Positions 53,423 to 64,000 of a stretch of 64,000 nt of DNA are shown here, in pieces; position 1 is the first letter of the stretch; each line of letters begins with the position of its first letter. The notes below the pieces were generated by a model, which saw only the letters and a program-made list of their open reading frames with translations, was not told where the DNA came from and made no database searches. Origin of the DNA: Diphasiastrum complanatum (Eukaryota > Streptophyta > Lycopodiopsida > Lycopodiales > Lycopodiaceae); contig CM055111.1 in the NCBI GenBank assembly GCA_029204225.1, positions 636,453-700,452 of the forward strand. The letters run 5' to 3'. A program made the position numbers and the translations under genes.

Positions 53423-53870
53423 GTTGGAAATTAAGCCCACAGTTGTCTCCTTGGTGAATGACTAATTTCTATTTCATGATTTCTCCTACACGTTTATTGA
53501 TCTCGATCTAGGGTCAGGTGAAACTTATTTTGGGCTCAAAGTCTACTCATCTGATACCTGCAGGAATCACAAACTTAGACAGCCAATTTATTTGAAGAAC
53601 GTCCACAACGGGCTTCCAGCTGATCTCCAGCAAAGGGTAACCATTCATTTAGAACAAGTATGCATATTTACATTGTTTTCGAGACAGTCTACAGAAATGA
53701 ACTATGTTCGAGACAGCTTCGCGAAATCTTCGCGACAGTCCAAAAGTTCAACTATTTTAAACACCCTCGAATTTTTCGTGAAATGTTTGCGACAGTTTCG
53801 TGAAAGTTCAAGAGTTCATATATTTCTAATTTGTCATGCATACTTTCATGAGGCATTTCAAGGAAAGGTG
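53423..53870 (+). repeat. Copia LTR fragment, family E
   Basis: It begins TGTTGGAAATTAAG after a purine-rich AAGAGTGAGAAA. It shares TTGTCTCCTTGG, ACTTAGACAGCCAATTTATT, GATCTCCAGCAAAGGGTAA and TTCGCGA-type repeats (53700-53810) with 19628-20130. The right boundary is unclear, and no pol sequence is attached. Confidence 0.6.
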
Positions 53871-53949
53871 TAATTCATGACTAAGGAATGACAATCATTG
53901 CAAATTTTTTAAGACACCATAAAAGAGAATTGATAAAGTGATGCCATAA

Positions 53950-54642
53950 CATCTCATGTCTTGTTTATGGAATAAGGCTGATATTAAATCATATCCAAAT
54001 GACTTAATTATGCTCCTTGATCTTTAGAAAATTTGGAGAGCACATCTAGCTTCATTACAAATGTAGAAATCATGCACCAACTACACATAGAAGATTAAAA
54101 CCGAACAAGAACTTGTCATAAACACTTAAATATGATATTTTATTTTTCCTATCTATACAATAGCAGTATAATAACAGTGCTCACACATGTGGATTCATAC
54201 ACATAAAAAAAATAGCATTCTATACACAAAATCTCACTATATCAACACCAAGATGCAAAAAAAATGGATGTAGAAACCCAAAGAGATATCTTCCATAACA
54301 ATGAATGAGAGAGATGAATTTCTCCCACACTTGTATGCCTATTTATAACAGCCTCTTGACTTATTTGGATCATCTTGCCAAAGCTTATCAACTTATAGAA
54401 GTTTCTAGAAACTTCTCCAAAAAGCTAGATAACATGACTAGATTTAATGTATCTCTTCTAACCAATTAAAGTAGGTCCAAATTTGACCTAATCCACCTAT
54501 ATACTTGGTAAAATTAGTAAGGATACTATTTTTAGTCCTTATTGACGTAAAGAAATGTATCTCTAAGTTGAAAATCTACTTTGGGCTCCAAATTGCCAAA
54601 TTAGACAACTTAACTAGTTGACAATTTTTCACATTGCTCCTC
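53950..54642 (-). repeat. Copia 3' LTR, family A-like, with polypurine tract
   Basis: On the plus strand the LTR ends TTTTTCACA at 54633 and is followed by TTGCTCCTC (54634-54642), a minus-strand polypurine tract GAGGAGCAA. A minus-strand TATA box (about 54343-54348) lies about 30 bp from a short GA run (54307-54314), the same layout as at 2006-2796 and 9867-10500. The left boundary is approximate. Confidence 0.68.
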
Positions 54643-55214
54643 ATGGATAGAAATTCGAGAATATATGAAACATAAGATGGAAGTTTTAATCTAGGAGGGT
54701 TGAAATTTGATTGATGCCATGTTGTCTAAGTCTATCTTAAAGCTATGTGACAAAACAAAAGCTAATATTGACATCAAATAACCTTTGCCTTTATCATTGA
54801 AGGATGGGAAAACTCATCAATGTACAAAAGGATGAAAGTACATAGAATGATAATGCCAAATGGCAATAAGTAATGCATGGTGAAAATTTGACAAAGTAGA
54901 TCATGTTGAGAGGAATCAGCAATAACATCTCCATGAGTGCGAATTCCCTCGCGCGAGAGAACAAGGTCAACATGGCTACGAGATGATTGTGAGGATGGCC
55001 CTAGAAAATGTGTGCTTGATCTCAAAAAACATGAAGACCACCGTTATGAGCAATAGCAACAAAAATATCACGAATGGAGTTGTGTGGCACTATACAATCT
55101 CCATGTGAGGGGCACCGCATAAGATAACTATGCAAGGAATCCAACACATGATCACATGAACACTTAGAGAGACCATTTGATACTAGATGTGGTAGTCCCA
55201 ATCTGGTATAGAGG
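54643..55214. other. No gene seen
   Basis: This is the interior end of the element to the left, plus unassigned sequence. No coding motif is recognised. Confidence 0.4.
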
Positions 55215-55238
55215 GCCCTAAACCCTAAACCCTGAACC
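55215..55238. repeat. Short interstitial telomere-type repeat
   Basis: CCCTAAACCCTAAACCCTGA followed by ACCC gives about three units of the plant telomere repeat (TTTAGGG)n on the minus strand, the last with one substitution. Such short runs (telo-boxes) occur both in plant promoters and at repair sites. Confidence 0.75.
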
Positions 55239-55404
55239 CTTCAACATCAAACAAAACTCTATATTCAATGCTTGACGTTTGCTTGCTGGTCGTTACGTAT
55301 GGTAGCAATAACTTCAGTTGCCGCTAACGCAAATCAGAGTCACGGTGTGCCTCCCTCCTGTGTGCCCCTCTGTTTTTTGTAGCGGCAACGAAGCTGGGGT
55401 GCTA

Positions 55405-55470
55405 CTATATATATAAATGCTTCTTCTTCTTTTTCTCACATCATTGTCATTTGCAAAGACTTTTTTAAGT
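55405..55470 (+). promoter_or_regulatory. Possible core promoter
   Basis: TATATATAAATG (55411-55422) is followed by TTCTTCTTCTTTTTCTC, a pyrimidine patch typical of plant transcription starts. A TAGCGGCAACG/TTGCCGCTA inverted pair lies upstream (55317-55390). No clear gene follows at a fixed distance, so this is tentative. Confidence 0.3.
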
Positions 55471-55699
55471 TTTTAACAATTCACTTGGAGTGGCTAAGCT
55501 TGTCAAAAATGTCCAATATCCTTGTTCTAATAGGTTCTAATATTGTATTGAAGGCAAATTATATGAGAATGATCTCGTTTGAGAGTCATTCAACTTGCCA
55601 AAGGCTGACAATCAATCAATCCAGAATGCTTGCCAAAGGATTCAATGATCACTCCAAAATTGTATGAAATTCAGAAGAAGAGCAAAGAAATTTGCATGA

Positions 55700-56480
55700 A
55701 AGGGCAAAGCCTAAACTTGAGATTTTAAGACTTTCTTGTGACGATATGTATACGTATACAAACTCCCGACATTAAGGTAGCTCCAGCGAAGTTGAGGCCT
55801 TGGTGGCCGGAATTTTGGAAGCCGGACAATGTCGCCCCCATGCATGCATGATGGATGCACTTTAGCAGGGTTGAAACTTGAAAAGAGTCCGCCGAAGTCC
55901 TGGCAAAGATTCGAGGTACGATACGTGGTCGCTGGCCAGTCCCCGTGGAGGGAGGTTCGAGTATCGCCACTGAGGAGCGGGGGAGGCGGGGCCGGACGAC
56001 CCAAGGGCTTTCTTCCTTGAACCTGGAGTGGGCACTGGGGTGCGACGGTAGCTGTTGCAGCTACGCCTACATGGGCTTTCCTGATGCTGCCGCTAAGCTA
56101 CTCGAGTAGGTGGGTGCATGTGATGAAGGGACGTCTAGACTTACCGTGTACGTAAATGAAGATCATTTCATTTCTTCTACATGCGGTAGTAGCGGGTTCA
56201 GTCCTGGTCCTCTCTGGAGGATGAATCCTGATCTCCTGCAACTAGCGTATGACGAGGAGGACTCTGGAGGAGAAGGCCCAAGGGGCAACAGATTTTCCAT
56301 TCTCGTTACTGAACAGTCAAGACCACGCGAATCAGCTGTTTGCATTTCTTTTTTCTCAGGACAGGTCACAAGAGGCGTTCAGACTCCGGGGTTTAAAATT
56401 CATGCTTTCCGTGAAGAAGGTATTCACTATATATTTCAAAGCAACCGATTTACAGAGGAGTACCGTAAGTTGTAACCATT
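55700..56480 (+). other. GC-richer stretch with possible exons
   Basis: The base composition rises. A plus-strand frame (56110-56475) reads SSTCGSSGFSPGPLWRMNPD then LLQLAYDEEDSGGEGPRGNR. An alternative is an exon starting after TTTTTTCTCAG (ends about 56359) with frame DRSQEAFRLRGLKFMLSVKK and a donor GTAAGT at 56464. I recognise no family. It could be the 5' part of the gene at 59371, another gene, or transposon-derived. Confidence 0.3.
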
Positions 56481-57059
56481 TATTTACGATTATTACTACG
56501 ATTTTGAAGGGCATTTGCTAACGGTTAATCGCTGACGCAGCCTATGTTGCAACAGCATCCAGCGACTAGTCTCTGAGTCCTTCTACGCTTTCTCGTTCTT
56601 GTTCACGACTCACGCACGAGGCACGAGTCACCATTCTTTAGTCACTCGGTGTGTATCGGTGTGAGGGTGTGAGGATGTGGAAGCTGTGCCTTTAACTTTA
56701 ATGTTAATCCTTACCCTTTTCTCTGTGCCCGCATACTGCAAAAGAAAATGTAAGATGCTATGAACTTCCAAAAAAATTGACAACCATTTTCTTCGAAATA
56801 ACCAATTTTCACTGACAACCATTCTCTTCGAAATAACCAATTTTCATGTTTGGTGGAATATTCGTACTCAAGTTTCGAGAATACGTGTAATCTAATTTCT
56901 AAACTCATTATGACAAATCAAGAAGCTATAAGTACCTCTAATTTCTGAACTTATTATGATAATTTAAGAAGCTTTTTTAATTAGAAAAAGCTAAATCAAG
57001 CCAATACAAGACTAATCCAAAAAGGCAACATTTTCTTAAAACTGATCAACCTTAAAAAA

Positions 57060-57560
57060 AAATGTTGCGGGCCCTTACGTGAGAGAAACCCATCCGTGGA
57101 GCATGCGCGATTAACTTTTTTAGAATTGCAAGGTCCGCCGCGAATAACCTGCAGCTGCCGGGGGCCGTTACAGCCCAGTTTATCCCGGTTAGTAGAAGGG
57201 GTGTTTTGGCCCCACTTCGGAATTCGTCTCTTCTTTCGCTTTCACATCGATCGTTCCTTTTAGCAAACCCTCAAAAGACATCGATCGGTGTATAATCTTT
57301 GAAGCCCTAGAACGAAAGAAGATCGATTTGCCTTCTGTGAACGATAAGGTGATAAGAATACGAGAATTGTCTTCGTGGTACAATGAACTTCAATGGCGGT
57401 TTTTGATGAAACATCGAATGGATTCGCAAAACCTTGATACACTCGTTTGCAGACAGGTTCATTCTTCTCAATGGTACTGATATAACTACTGCTGGATCTT
57501 GCTTGCATTCTGAGATTGAGACCTCCTTTCGGCCGATTACAACTAATTATTGACATAAGA
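57060..57560 (+). other. GC-richer segment with an open frame; possible gene start
   Basis: CG-rich sequence (57130-57180) is followed by a plus-strand frame open from about 57196 to 57488 without an ATG at its start. It includes IIFEALERKKIDLPSVNDKV and IRELSSWYNELQWRFLMKHR. A minus-strand frame (57260-57556) overlaps it, so strand cannot be settled from sequence alone. It may be an upstream exon of the gene at 59371. Confidence 0.3.
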
Positions 57561-59370
57561 ACGATGTTGATAATTGCTTATGAGGGCGTGCCGACTGGGA
57601 GTTTTTAATGGCACGATCTTCAACAGTTTTATACGCCTAATTAGAGATACAATCACTAGTTAGCAGTGGCCATAACAAGGATGCGAGCATTTTCCCCAGA
57701 TTATGTTGATGATCAGCATTAGGTGATAGGTCAACATTAAGAGGAGTTACATGACAGAAAGTGGATCACCAAAAGCACTGTGCTTGGCGTTCCCGATTCT
57801 CGCCAAATATATTACGACCGACGACAACACATGATCCTTGCGAGGTTAGAGAAAACTACACCCTTAAGCAAAAGATATTATTTCTCTCTCTTTGTACGTC
57901 TTCCTTACGTGTTTAAGCTTCTGAAAGGATTTGACTAGAAACGTCACGAAGTTGAAGATCTGCGGCAACAAGACTGACGGTTTTTGTAATTGCTAGTGTG
58001 TCGTAACCCTACAACGGTGCAAAACTATGAGCTTCACGAAGAGCCTAGTAACGTGATCCTGTACTGGAGAAGCCTCGACGCCCTTTCTATGTGTTACAGT
58101 AGTTTTGCAAATATAGCTCGCATAGACTCACATGTGACATGCTAACCAACCTTTCAAGAGTGATACTGTGATACTGGTGATAGAAAGTAAAGGATCTAGA
58201 GTTCTTATCAAACACAGCCTGCTTATGATTCTTTTTCTTTGATTCGAAAAGGAGTCTATAGGTCAAGCTAGATGCCTCTAAAGTCTCATAATCTTATAGG
58301 TAGTATAGCTTTATAATTTCTGAGGAATTGCTCTACTGTAAGTAACTAACAGGTGAAGGATTCAAAATTGCGTTACACAGATGCCTGACATGAATCTTGC
58401 GACTCTACTGACCATCAGTCTTCAGCTGTTCACAGTTTAACTAAATATTCGCAAGGAATTTGTTAGATCTTCATGCCACATGCCATAGTACTTTCCCAAC
58501 CTACCACATTCATACATGTCAAACTGAATATTCTCCTTAATTATATGCACAAAGTTGAAAGTATATAGGAACAATTTATAGGTGTCAGATGAACCTGTAG
58601 TTCATAAGGCAACAGCTTTTGAGAGGCGTGCTTCCCAAGTGAACCTTTTCCTCCTCGTTCCAGCTTGAAATTGAGGCGTCTGGATGTAAGACTTTGTATT
58701 TTGCTTCCAGACCTATAATCTCCTATCCGATTGTTGTCGAGTCAAAATATGTTAGTATCAGCACCTAATGGGCAGCGGTTAAACGAGACTCTTCAGTAAG
58801 CACCAAACTTTCTCTCTCAATACCTAAAGGACGCATTATAGATCAGTCCTTGCCCGTAGCCTATTCACTAATATAATTTCAATGTAGAACCCAAAGACTT
58901 TTCGTTCACTGAACACGTTCATTACGTCCCAACTGACAAAAAGGGTGTTCTATGGATAAATAACAAGCATTATCCTCTGTGAGAAGTGGTCAACAGCAGG
59001 TAGTTTGAACTAAAGAGCACAATTTTGTCTTTTGAAATAAGACTCTCCTCCTTTGACTGTCTGGAATCTGGGCATGACTTAAAGCTGAGCTGAGAGGGAG
59101 AAAAAAGCGTGACTTCAAGTGTTGTTTTTTTTTATGTGCTTGAATGTGTTTGAATGCTGAAAAAAGAAAATTTTCAAACTACTTTCTGAAGAGGAAACGA
59201 CGTACTGCGTCAACATATAAATGATTCTCATATACAACCCTTGCGTTGGATTCCGTTTTATGATTGCAGGAACAAGTATATGCGCTACCCGTGTCAAGAT
59301 TTTCCTACTGCTGCATTTGAGAATAATCAAAACAAGTAATATACCAAATCTACGTGGGGTAAAATAGCAG
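57561..59370. other. No gene seen; possible intron
   Basis: This has mixed composition with no transposon motif and no RING-finger coding sequence that I could find on either strand. It may be intronic DNA of the gene to the right. Confidence 0.4.
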
Positions 59371-62300
59371 GGACTAGCGTTGTTGTGCGGAAAACCACGG
59401 CCCGGTGTTGTTTTTCAATTGAAGAAAACTTGCTATCAAATTCGGTCGCTGAACTGCAGTATGTAAGAACTTCAAACATACAGGATATAGTCCTAAAAGA
59501 TGTGCCAGGAATTCTTCAGCGTGGAGGATTCTCGCCTTGTGAGAAACTCTCAGCGATGGATGACCTGAGGTAAATCATGATCCATTCTAGATTGAAAGTG
59601 AGACGGAGAACTAAGTTTTTGCTCTGGCAAATGTAAGTTGATACACTGTCTAAGTGTCTGTAAGCTCCTTCGAAAGCGACTAACAGCAGCCATCTAAGTT
59701 TCAGCACGTTTGGCAATATATATGAAATTTACTATTTCAGTGTGGAGCTCTGACGTCGAGAAGCCGCAAACTAGAGTTCAGTTTGCTCCAAAGAGATGAA
59801 CTGCATGAAAAACATGTGAGAAGAATCATATGACTCTACTATGAAATGACCTCGATATAAACTAGGACAAAAAGGAAAATGAGCCGATAGTTACAGTGAT
59901 ATGTTTGGTTAATTTCATGACGTTTTGAAAAATCTGAATCCTGATTCCTTGTATGATCTTTAAGCCAAATTAACACATGCCTAAAACGAAATAAGATTAA
60001 GAACTATGTGATTTCTGGGAGAGAATACTTCGCAGTTGCGTTTTCTGAGTTTTGATTTGCTTGGCTGTTTTAGGATTCGTCAACAGGTCCACGATAGCAG
60101 GGAAGGACAATTTTATTCCGCACAGCTGCCGAATCTTAGCTCTATTGCAGGCCTGCTACTCGATAGAGTCGAGAAAAGACCTTGTGCTGCAGGGACTATC
60201 CATTTTACGGGTGAGAGCTCCGGTGATAAAGCTGATATATCCGGAAGCACAACTTGTCCAGCAATATCATCAGGGGCTTGCTTTGAATCAAAAAGGAAGC
60301 ATGAGGATATGAACCCTGTAGGATCAGTGAACGTTGGTGATAATCTCTCTCCTACTAGTACATATAGAAGGCAAACCAAATTGAGGTCATTAATAGAGAA
60401 TAATGCCACAGGTAAGGCGGAAAGAACTTCTGAAAAAATCCATGGTAGATGGTTAGAGCTGAGAGCAAAAGTGAGCCCTGAAGGTTGCGGAGACTCCGAT
60501 TTGACTGCTGAGCATTACATGGCTGAAAGTTCAAAGTCCAGCTGTTTTGAAGATGCATGTACACTGGCATTGGACTCAGTTACAACTGCAGCAGAGTCTG
60601 CTTCGACTACAGGACTGCGGCAGTTTGAGGAGACGCAGAATATGGTCTCAGATCTCAACTATCCAATAAAGATCAAAGATAACGAGGGGCATGCTGACAA
60701 AAATGGAGATCAAAGCATATCTTCTACGAGAGAAAAGCCAAATTCAGGCCTAAAAGAACATTCAAACCGAAAGGAAGATTGCAAACTGCTTAGAAATAGA
60801 AAACCTCAAACATCTGAGTTAATGGCTTCTGTTGATAGAGAGAGTTGCATGCTTGGAAGCGATAATAAAAGCTGGCTGCAACTGGGGCCAGGATTGGGAC
60901 ACAAATCAAATATGACAAAATCAATCAACACGTCCAGATCTGCTATGTTGCAGTGTGATAATGTGAATCTCGGAAAAGACCAGGAATTACAAACTCTTTC
61001 GCCTTTTCAAACGGGACATTCTCACGTACACAAAGATTTGCTAGCCTTTTCTGCAATGGATTGGTCTGGTGGCGTTGCGGGTAGCGGAAGTGAAGCAGAT
61101 GGAAATTTTCTTCCTCACACGTCGTTCTTAATATCAGAATTAAAACATAAGAGGATGTCGACACGGGCAACTGACGAGTCGATCGGCCATGGTGAAGGAG
61201 ATAGATGCTTAGACTTCCTCACAGGTGCAAAGCAAACTTCAAAAGCTCAACATAGGCCGATCTCTTATAGCTCAGTACCGTCACAAAGAGAGCCTGCTTC
61301 CATCACAACCGAACCACCCAGAGCCTACATACACTTGATTGGAGATCGGTATTCTCAGAGAAGTAGGCTCAGCAGCCTCTCTTCCTTCTTACAACCTGGG
61401 GGCTGTGACGAAAATATTGGCTTCGTAAGATCCAACGCTCTACAACAGGTCTATCAACTTCCAGTATCAGATGGCAGGATCGATCAATCCCAATCATATT
61501 CAGAACATCCCCAATCACGCAGAACAATGAACAACCGCGGTGAAAGCGTGCCTATGATACCTCACGAGAATCAGAGTTTGTCATGGAGATCACAAAATTT
61601 TCATCATTCCCATCAAAAAATGACTGGAAGTTTTGCTTGTCAAAGCGATAAATTAGCAGTAACTGCGACAGAAGAATCTGGTCATTGTAGTACCGGTAGA
61701 ATTCAAAAACAGATTGTTTCACAGGAGTGGCTACAATTAGCCAGAAAATTTGGACCTAATATTCGTTTTCAATCCGCGATACCTGGAAACATGGTACCTG
61801 TTGGAAACAGCCCCTTCCAATACTCACTAGAAGATTTGGAGCTCGCAACTTTGCAACACGCAAACCACGCAACACAGGATAATCAAGTGTCGGCTTGGAG
61901 CCACAAAGACCTATTTAGACCCACTTTAGGTAATGCTTTAGTCCCATCAACGGTTGTTGGACCCCCTGCCAGTTCACCTGATCCGATATATACTATCAAA
62001 AGATATCGCACATCCTCTAAACTTCCAACTGATTCGACGCAACCTCGGTATGCACCTCCTGGCGGATCCAATTATGTACCACACGCAGAGAGACCTCCGG
62101 CTTATAATGCAATCTCGTCCGAGAATCTTGAGCTCACAAATTGTCCGAGTCAAACTGGGTTATGGTTTTTACTTCAAGCATCAAATAATCATTCAAGGTA
62201 TCCTTTTATACTCGCAATATATCACAAATCGCTGATCAATAATGCAGATGCTAAATAATGTCCAACTGTCGAACCACGTTTATCATATTTTAAATTCATA

Positions 62301-63102
62301 GACATTTAAGGTCCTCAATTACTGTAATTTTCTCGCCTAGGAAAAGTCTAATAATCAGGTTTTGTATATGTAACTGGATGTAATGGATTGCGTGAACTCG
62401 AGTTTCACATTTCTGAAAGAATGTACAGTATTTTGTTTTCATGCACTTAAGTTCATCGTGTCATCAAATGTATTGGTTTGAATGTAAGAACTAAGCATCT
62501 ATTGTTTTCTGTTGACCTACACTTTTGGTTTTCTGTTGAGCTACACTTTTGGTTAGGCCACGTACCACAAATTTCAGCAAAGAATTTCAGTTTCCTGGCG
62601 AGTTTTGACAACTCTTATTACTTAAAGACTCTATGTTTGTTACACTAGGTTTCATAGGCATAATATTTGAATGCAATCCGTCTCATCTAATTTTGGAATT
62701 TAGTTAGTATGTGAGAATATCTAGGCAACACCTTACTTCGTTGTATGATTGACATGGTAAGTGTTCCCAATATTGCAGATCCACGGATTTCCAGCTGCCA
62801 CAGATTCCAAGGGGATATTTACGGGTGAAGTAAGTACTATATGCCTAGTTATTGTGTTTTCAGGCCTGATCATTATGAATGCGCCCAATCTAACATAAAG
62901 AAAGTCCTGTAGATCAGTTACACTTGAGAGAATTTAAATCACGTTTTATAGTTGCATTATGATCTCAATTTTCAAAGGCGAGGTAGATCTACCAGCGGTT
63001 GAAATTATTGTTCTTTGCAATATTTATAGGGATGCGAAAGTTCCAGTATCATATGTGAAGAAGTACCTTGCCAACAAGCTCGGACTGTCATGCGAATCTG
63101 AG
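59371..63102 (+). CDS. RAWUL-domain protein, DRIP/LAX2-like (partial gene, four exons)
   Basis: I read exons 59371-59569 (tentative), 60074-62197, 62779-62829 and 63030-63102. All introns are GT-AG, and reading phases match at every joint. The joined C-terminal part reads WFLLQASNNHS, then DFQLPQIPRGYLRVKDAKVP, then VSYVKKYLANKLGLSCESE. That is the start of the RAWUL ubiquitin-like domain as in DRIP1/DRIP2, nuclear RING E3 ligases that ubiquitinate the stress factor DREB2A, and in the related LAX2-type proteins. The central exon (about 708 codons) is Ser-rich, probably disordered, with a basic ESKRKHEDM patch and conserved-looking blocks EWLQLARKFGPNIRFQ and FQYSLEDLELATL. Angiosperm DRIPs are about 420 residues in all, so this protein is unusually long. 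The RING finger should lie upstream but is not visible, and the last RAWUL exon (VEI-C-GQ-type) is beyond the window. This is the only likely functional host gene here. Confidence 0.8.
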
Positions 63103-64000
63103 GTATGATCTTTCTCAAATGAACTCTACCTTTTTTACTTCGTGCTTGGGGCTTTATTCATACTGGAAGTTCATCTCTATAACATCCATCTCATTTTGAC
63201 AAGAGCTAATATAGACATTGAGAAGTTAGTTGTGAACTTGTTCTCGGTTTACTTTATCATGCCTCGAGTAGACCATTGCCGTTCGATGGCTCCTGGATGG
63301 AATGATATGTTTTACCTGACCACTTGGATTTTTGCCACGCGGCATAGTGATTGACACTTGGACTTTTTCCAACGGGTAAGTAGATCCAACAATGGCGGGC
63401 TTTAGTGCATCGTGTGCCATTAAGATATAAGAATGGCGTTGGTTTGCAGAATGAGCTTTTGTTTGCATGAACTCAGTGCCACTTCCAAATCAATAGCCGT
63501 CATCTTGCCTTGATGAAACATTTGCGCTTCTGAGAAGAATGTGCGCATATTTTGTTGCCATATTTTTTAGTAAAACCAATTCTAGATGTATAATTACTGC
63601 TTCACCTTTCAATGAATAATATAAGGTTCGACTGGAAATAGACACAAGTTGCACTGGAGTTTAAGAAAAAATGCATCACATAGAATGACACATGAATGCA
63701 CCATATTAAATGACAAATGAACGCTACAGATCACTATATTTGATCCCTGCACTCGATGAAAAATTTCTAACTACACGAAATCCATTTAGCTTCATATTCA
63801 GCAATGAATAAATGACATAGAATTCTTGATTGCACTTAGTCTAGATACCAAAGCCAGAAAAGGACGATTGCATACTGGCTTGAATACAACAATCGTTGCA
63901 TATATAGGAACTTAAAATTGGTGCTTAGGACGTGAAAATCGTCATCGAGGAAACTTGGTATGTTAAAGGTTAGTAAGAGGAACCTATTTGGTAGAGTTTG
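63103..64000 (+). other. Intron of the RAWUL gene, to the window edge
   Basis: After the donor GTATGATC at 63103 I find no exon completing the RAWUL domain. The sequence is AT-rich without transposon motifs. Confidence 0.55.

Noticed and set aside
57561-59370. RING finger of the DRIP-like gene
   Set aside because: I looked for a C-x2-C ... C-x-H-x-FC pattern in plus-strand frames and found none, so the RING exon is probably outside this stretch or absent.
60113-61170. Minus-strand frames opposite the RAWUL gene
   Set aside because: The plus strand has one frame of over 700 codons continuing through matched splice sites into a known domain.

Overview
The window looks like repeat-rich nuclear DNA of a land plant with a large genome. 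The evidence is plant-type Ty1/copia retrotransposons whose primer-binding sites all resemble TGGTATCAGAGC (the initiator Met-tRNA complement used by plant Copia elements), a CACTA-type transposon end, a Helitron helicase relic, plant-style GT-AG introns, and one host gene with a RAWUL domain of the plant DRIP/LAX2 kind. Very long (GA/CT)n tracts of 110-199 bp occur at seven sites. A fern or another large-genome lineage is possible, but that is inference; nothing here fixes the species.

Layout. 1-4.4 kb: Copia relics on both strands, including the 5' LTR of a minus-strand element that carries a (GA)73 tract. 4.4-9.4 kb: mostly featureless, with an 86-bp tandem duplication, a GC-richer stretch near 6.3-7.5 kb and a (CT)n tract. 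9.4-16.8 kb: nested Copia LTRs (three families) around a plus-strand non-autonomous element (11.43-16.01 kb). 17-18.8 kb: (CT)n and a large foldback inverted repeat. 18.9-20.2 kb: Copia RNase H tail, polypurine tract and LTR. 20.9-22.2 kb: a broken gene fragment and an array of GACGTC/CCGAC motifs that resembles DNA-transposon subterminal repeats. 22.6-26.85 kb: the youngest element, with 396 bp of LTR sequence about 99% identical at both ends; its ORF carries gag and protease but no reverse transcriptase. 26.85-31 kb: Copia gag relic interrupted by a CACTA end, then a plus-strand Copia element deleted to part of its 5' LTR, integrase, part of RT and the end of its 3' LTR. 31-35.6 kb: an LTR with primer site, then 3.6 kb of AT-rich DNA without genes. 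35.6-44 kb: minus-strand Copia relics, GA-rich compound repeats and a family with unusual LTR ends (TTAGAATT...). 44.6-45.1 kb: Helitron helicase relic. 45-50.8 kb: AT-rich, no genes, with a 199-bp (CT)n tract. 50.8-54.6 kb: Copia gag pseudogene, an inverted-repeat element with a second partial copy, and two LTR fragments. 55-57.5 kb: GC-richer, possibly exonic or regulatory.

Host gene. From about 59.4 kb to the right edge lies one plausible functional gene. Four exons join in frame through GT-AG introns and reach the RAWUL (ubiquitin-like) domain found at the C-terminus of DRIP-type RING E3 ligases. Its central exon has about 708 codons, more than whole angiosperm DRIP proteins as I remember them (about 420 residues). 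The RING end and the last exon are not visible here.

How the parts relate. Most of the window is a stack of retrotransposons inserted into one another. Two plus-strand elements (11.4-16.0 and 22.6-26.8 kb) share a primer site, polypurine tract GAGGAG(GAG), LTR ends TGTGA...CACA and a gag-like ORF without RT, so they would have to move with enzymes from other elements.
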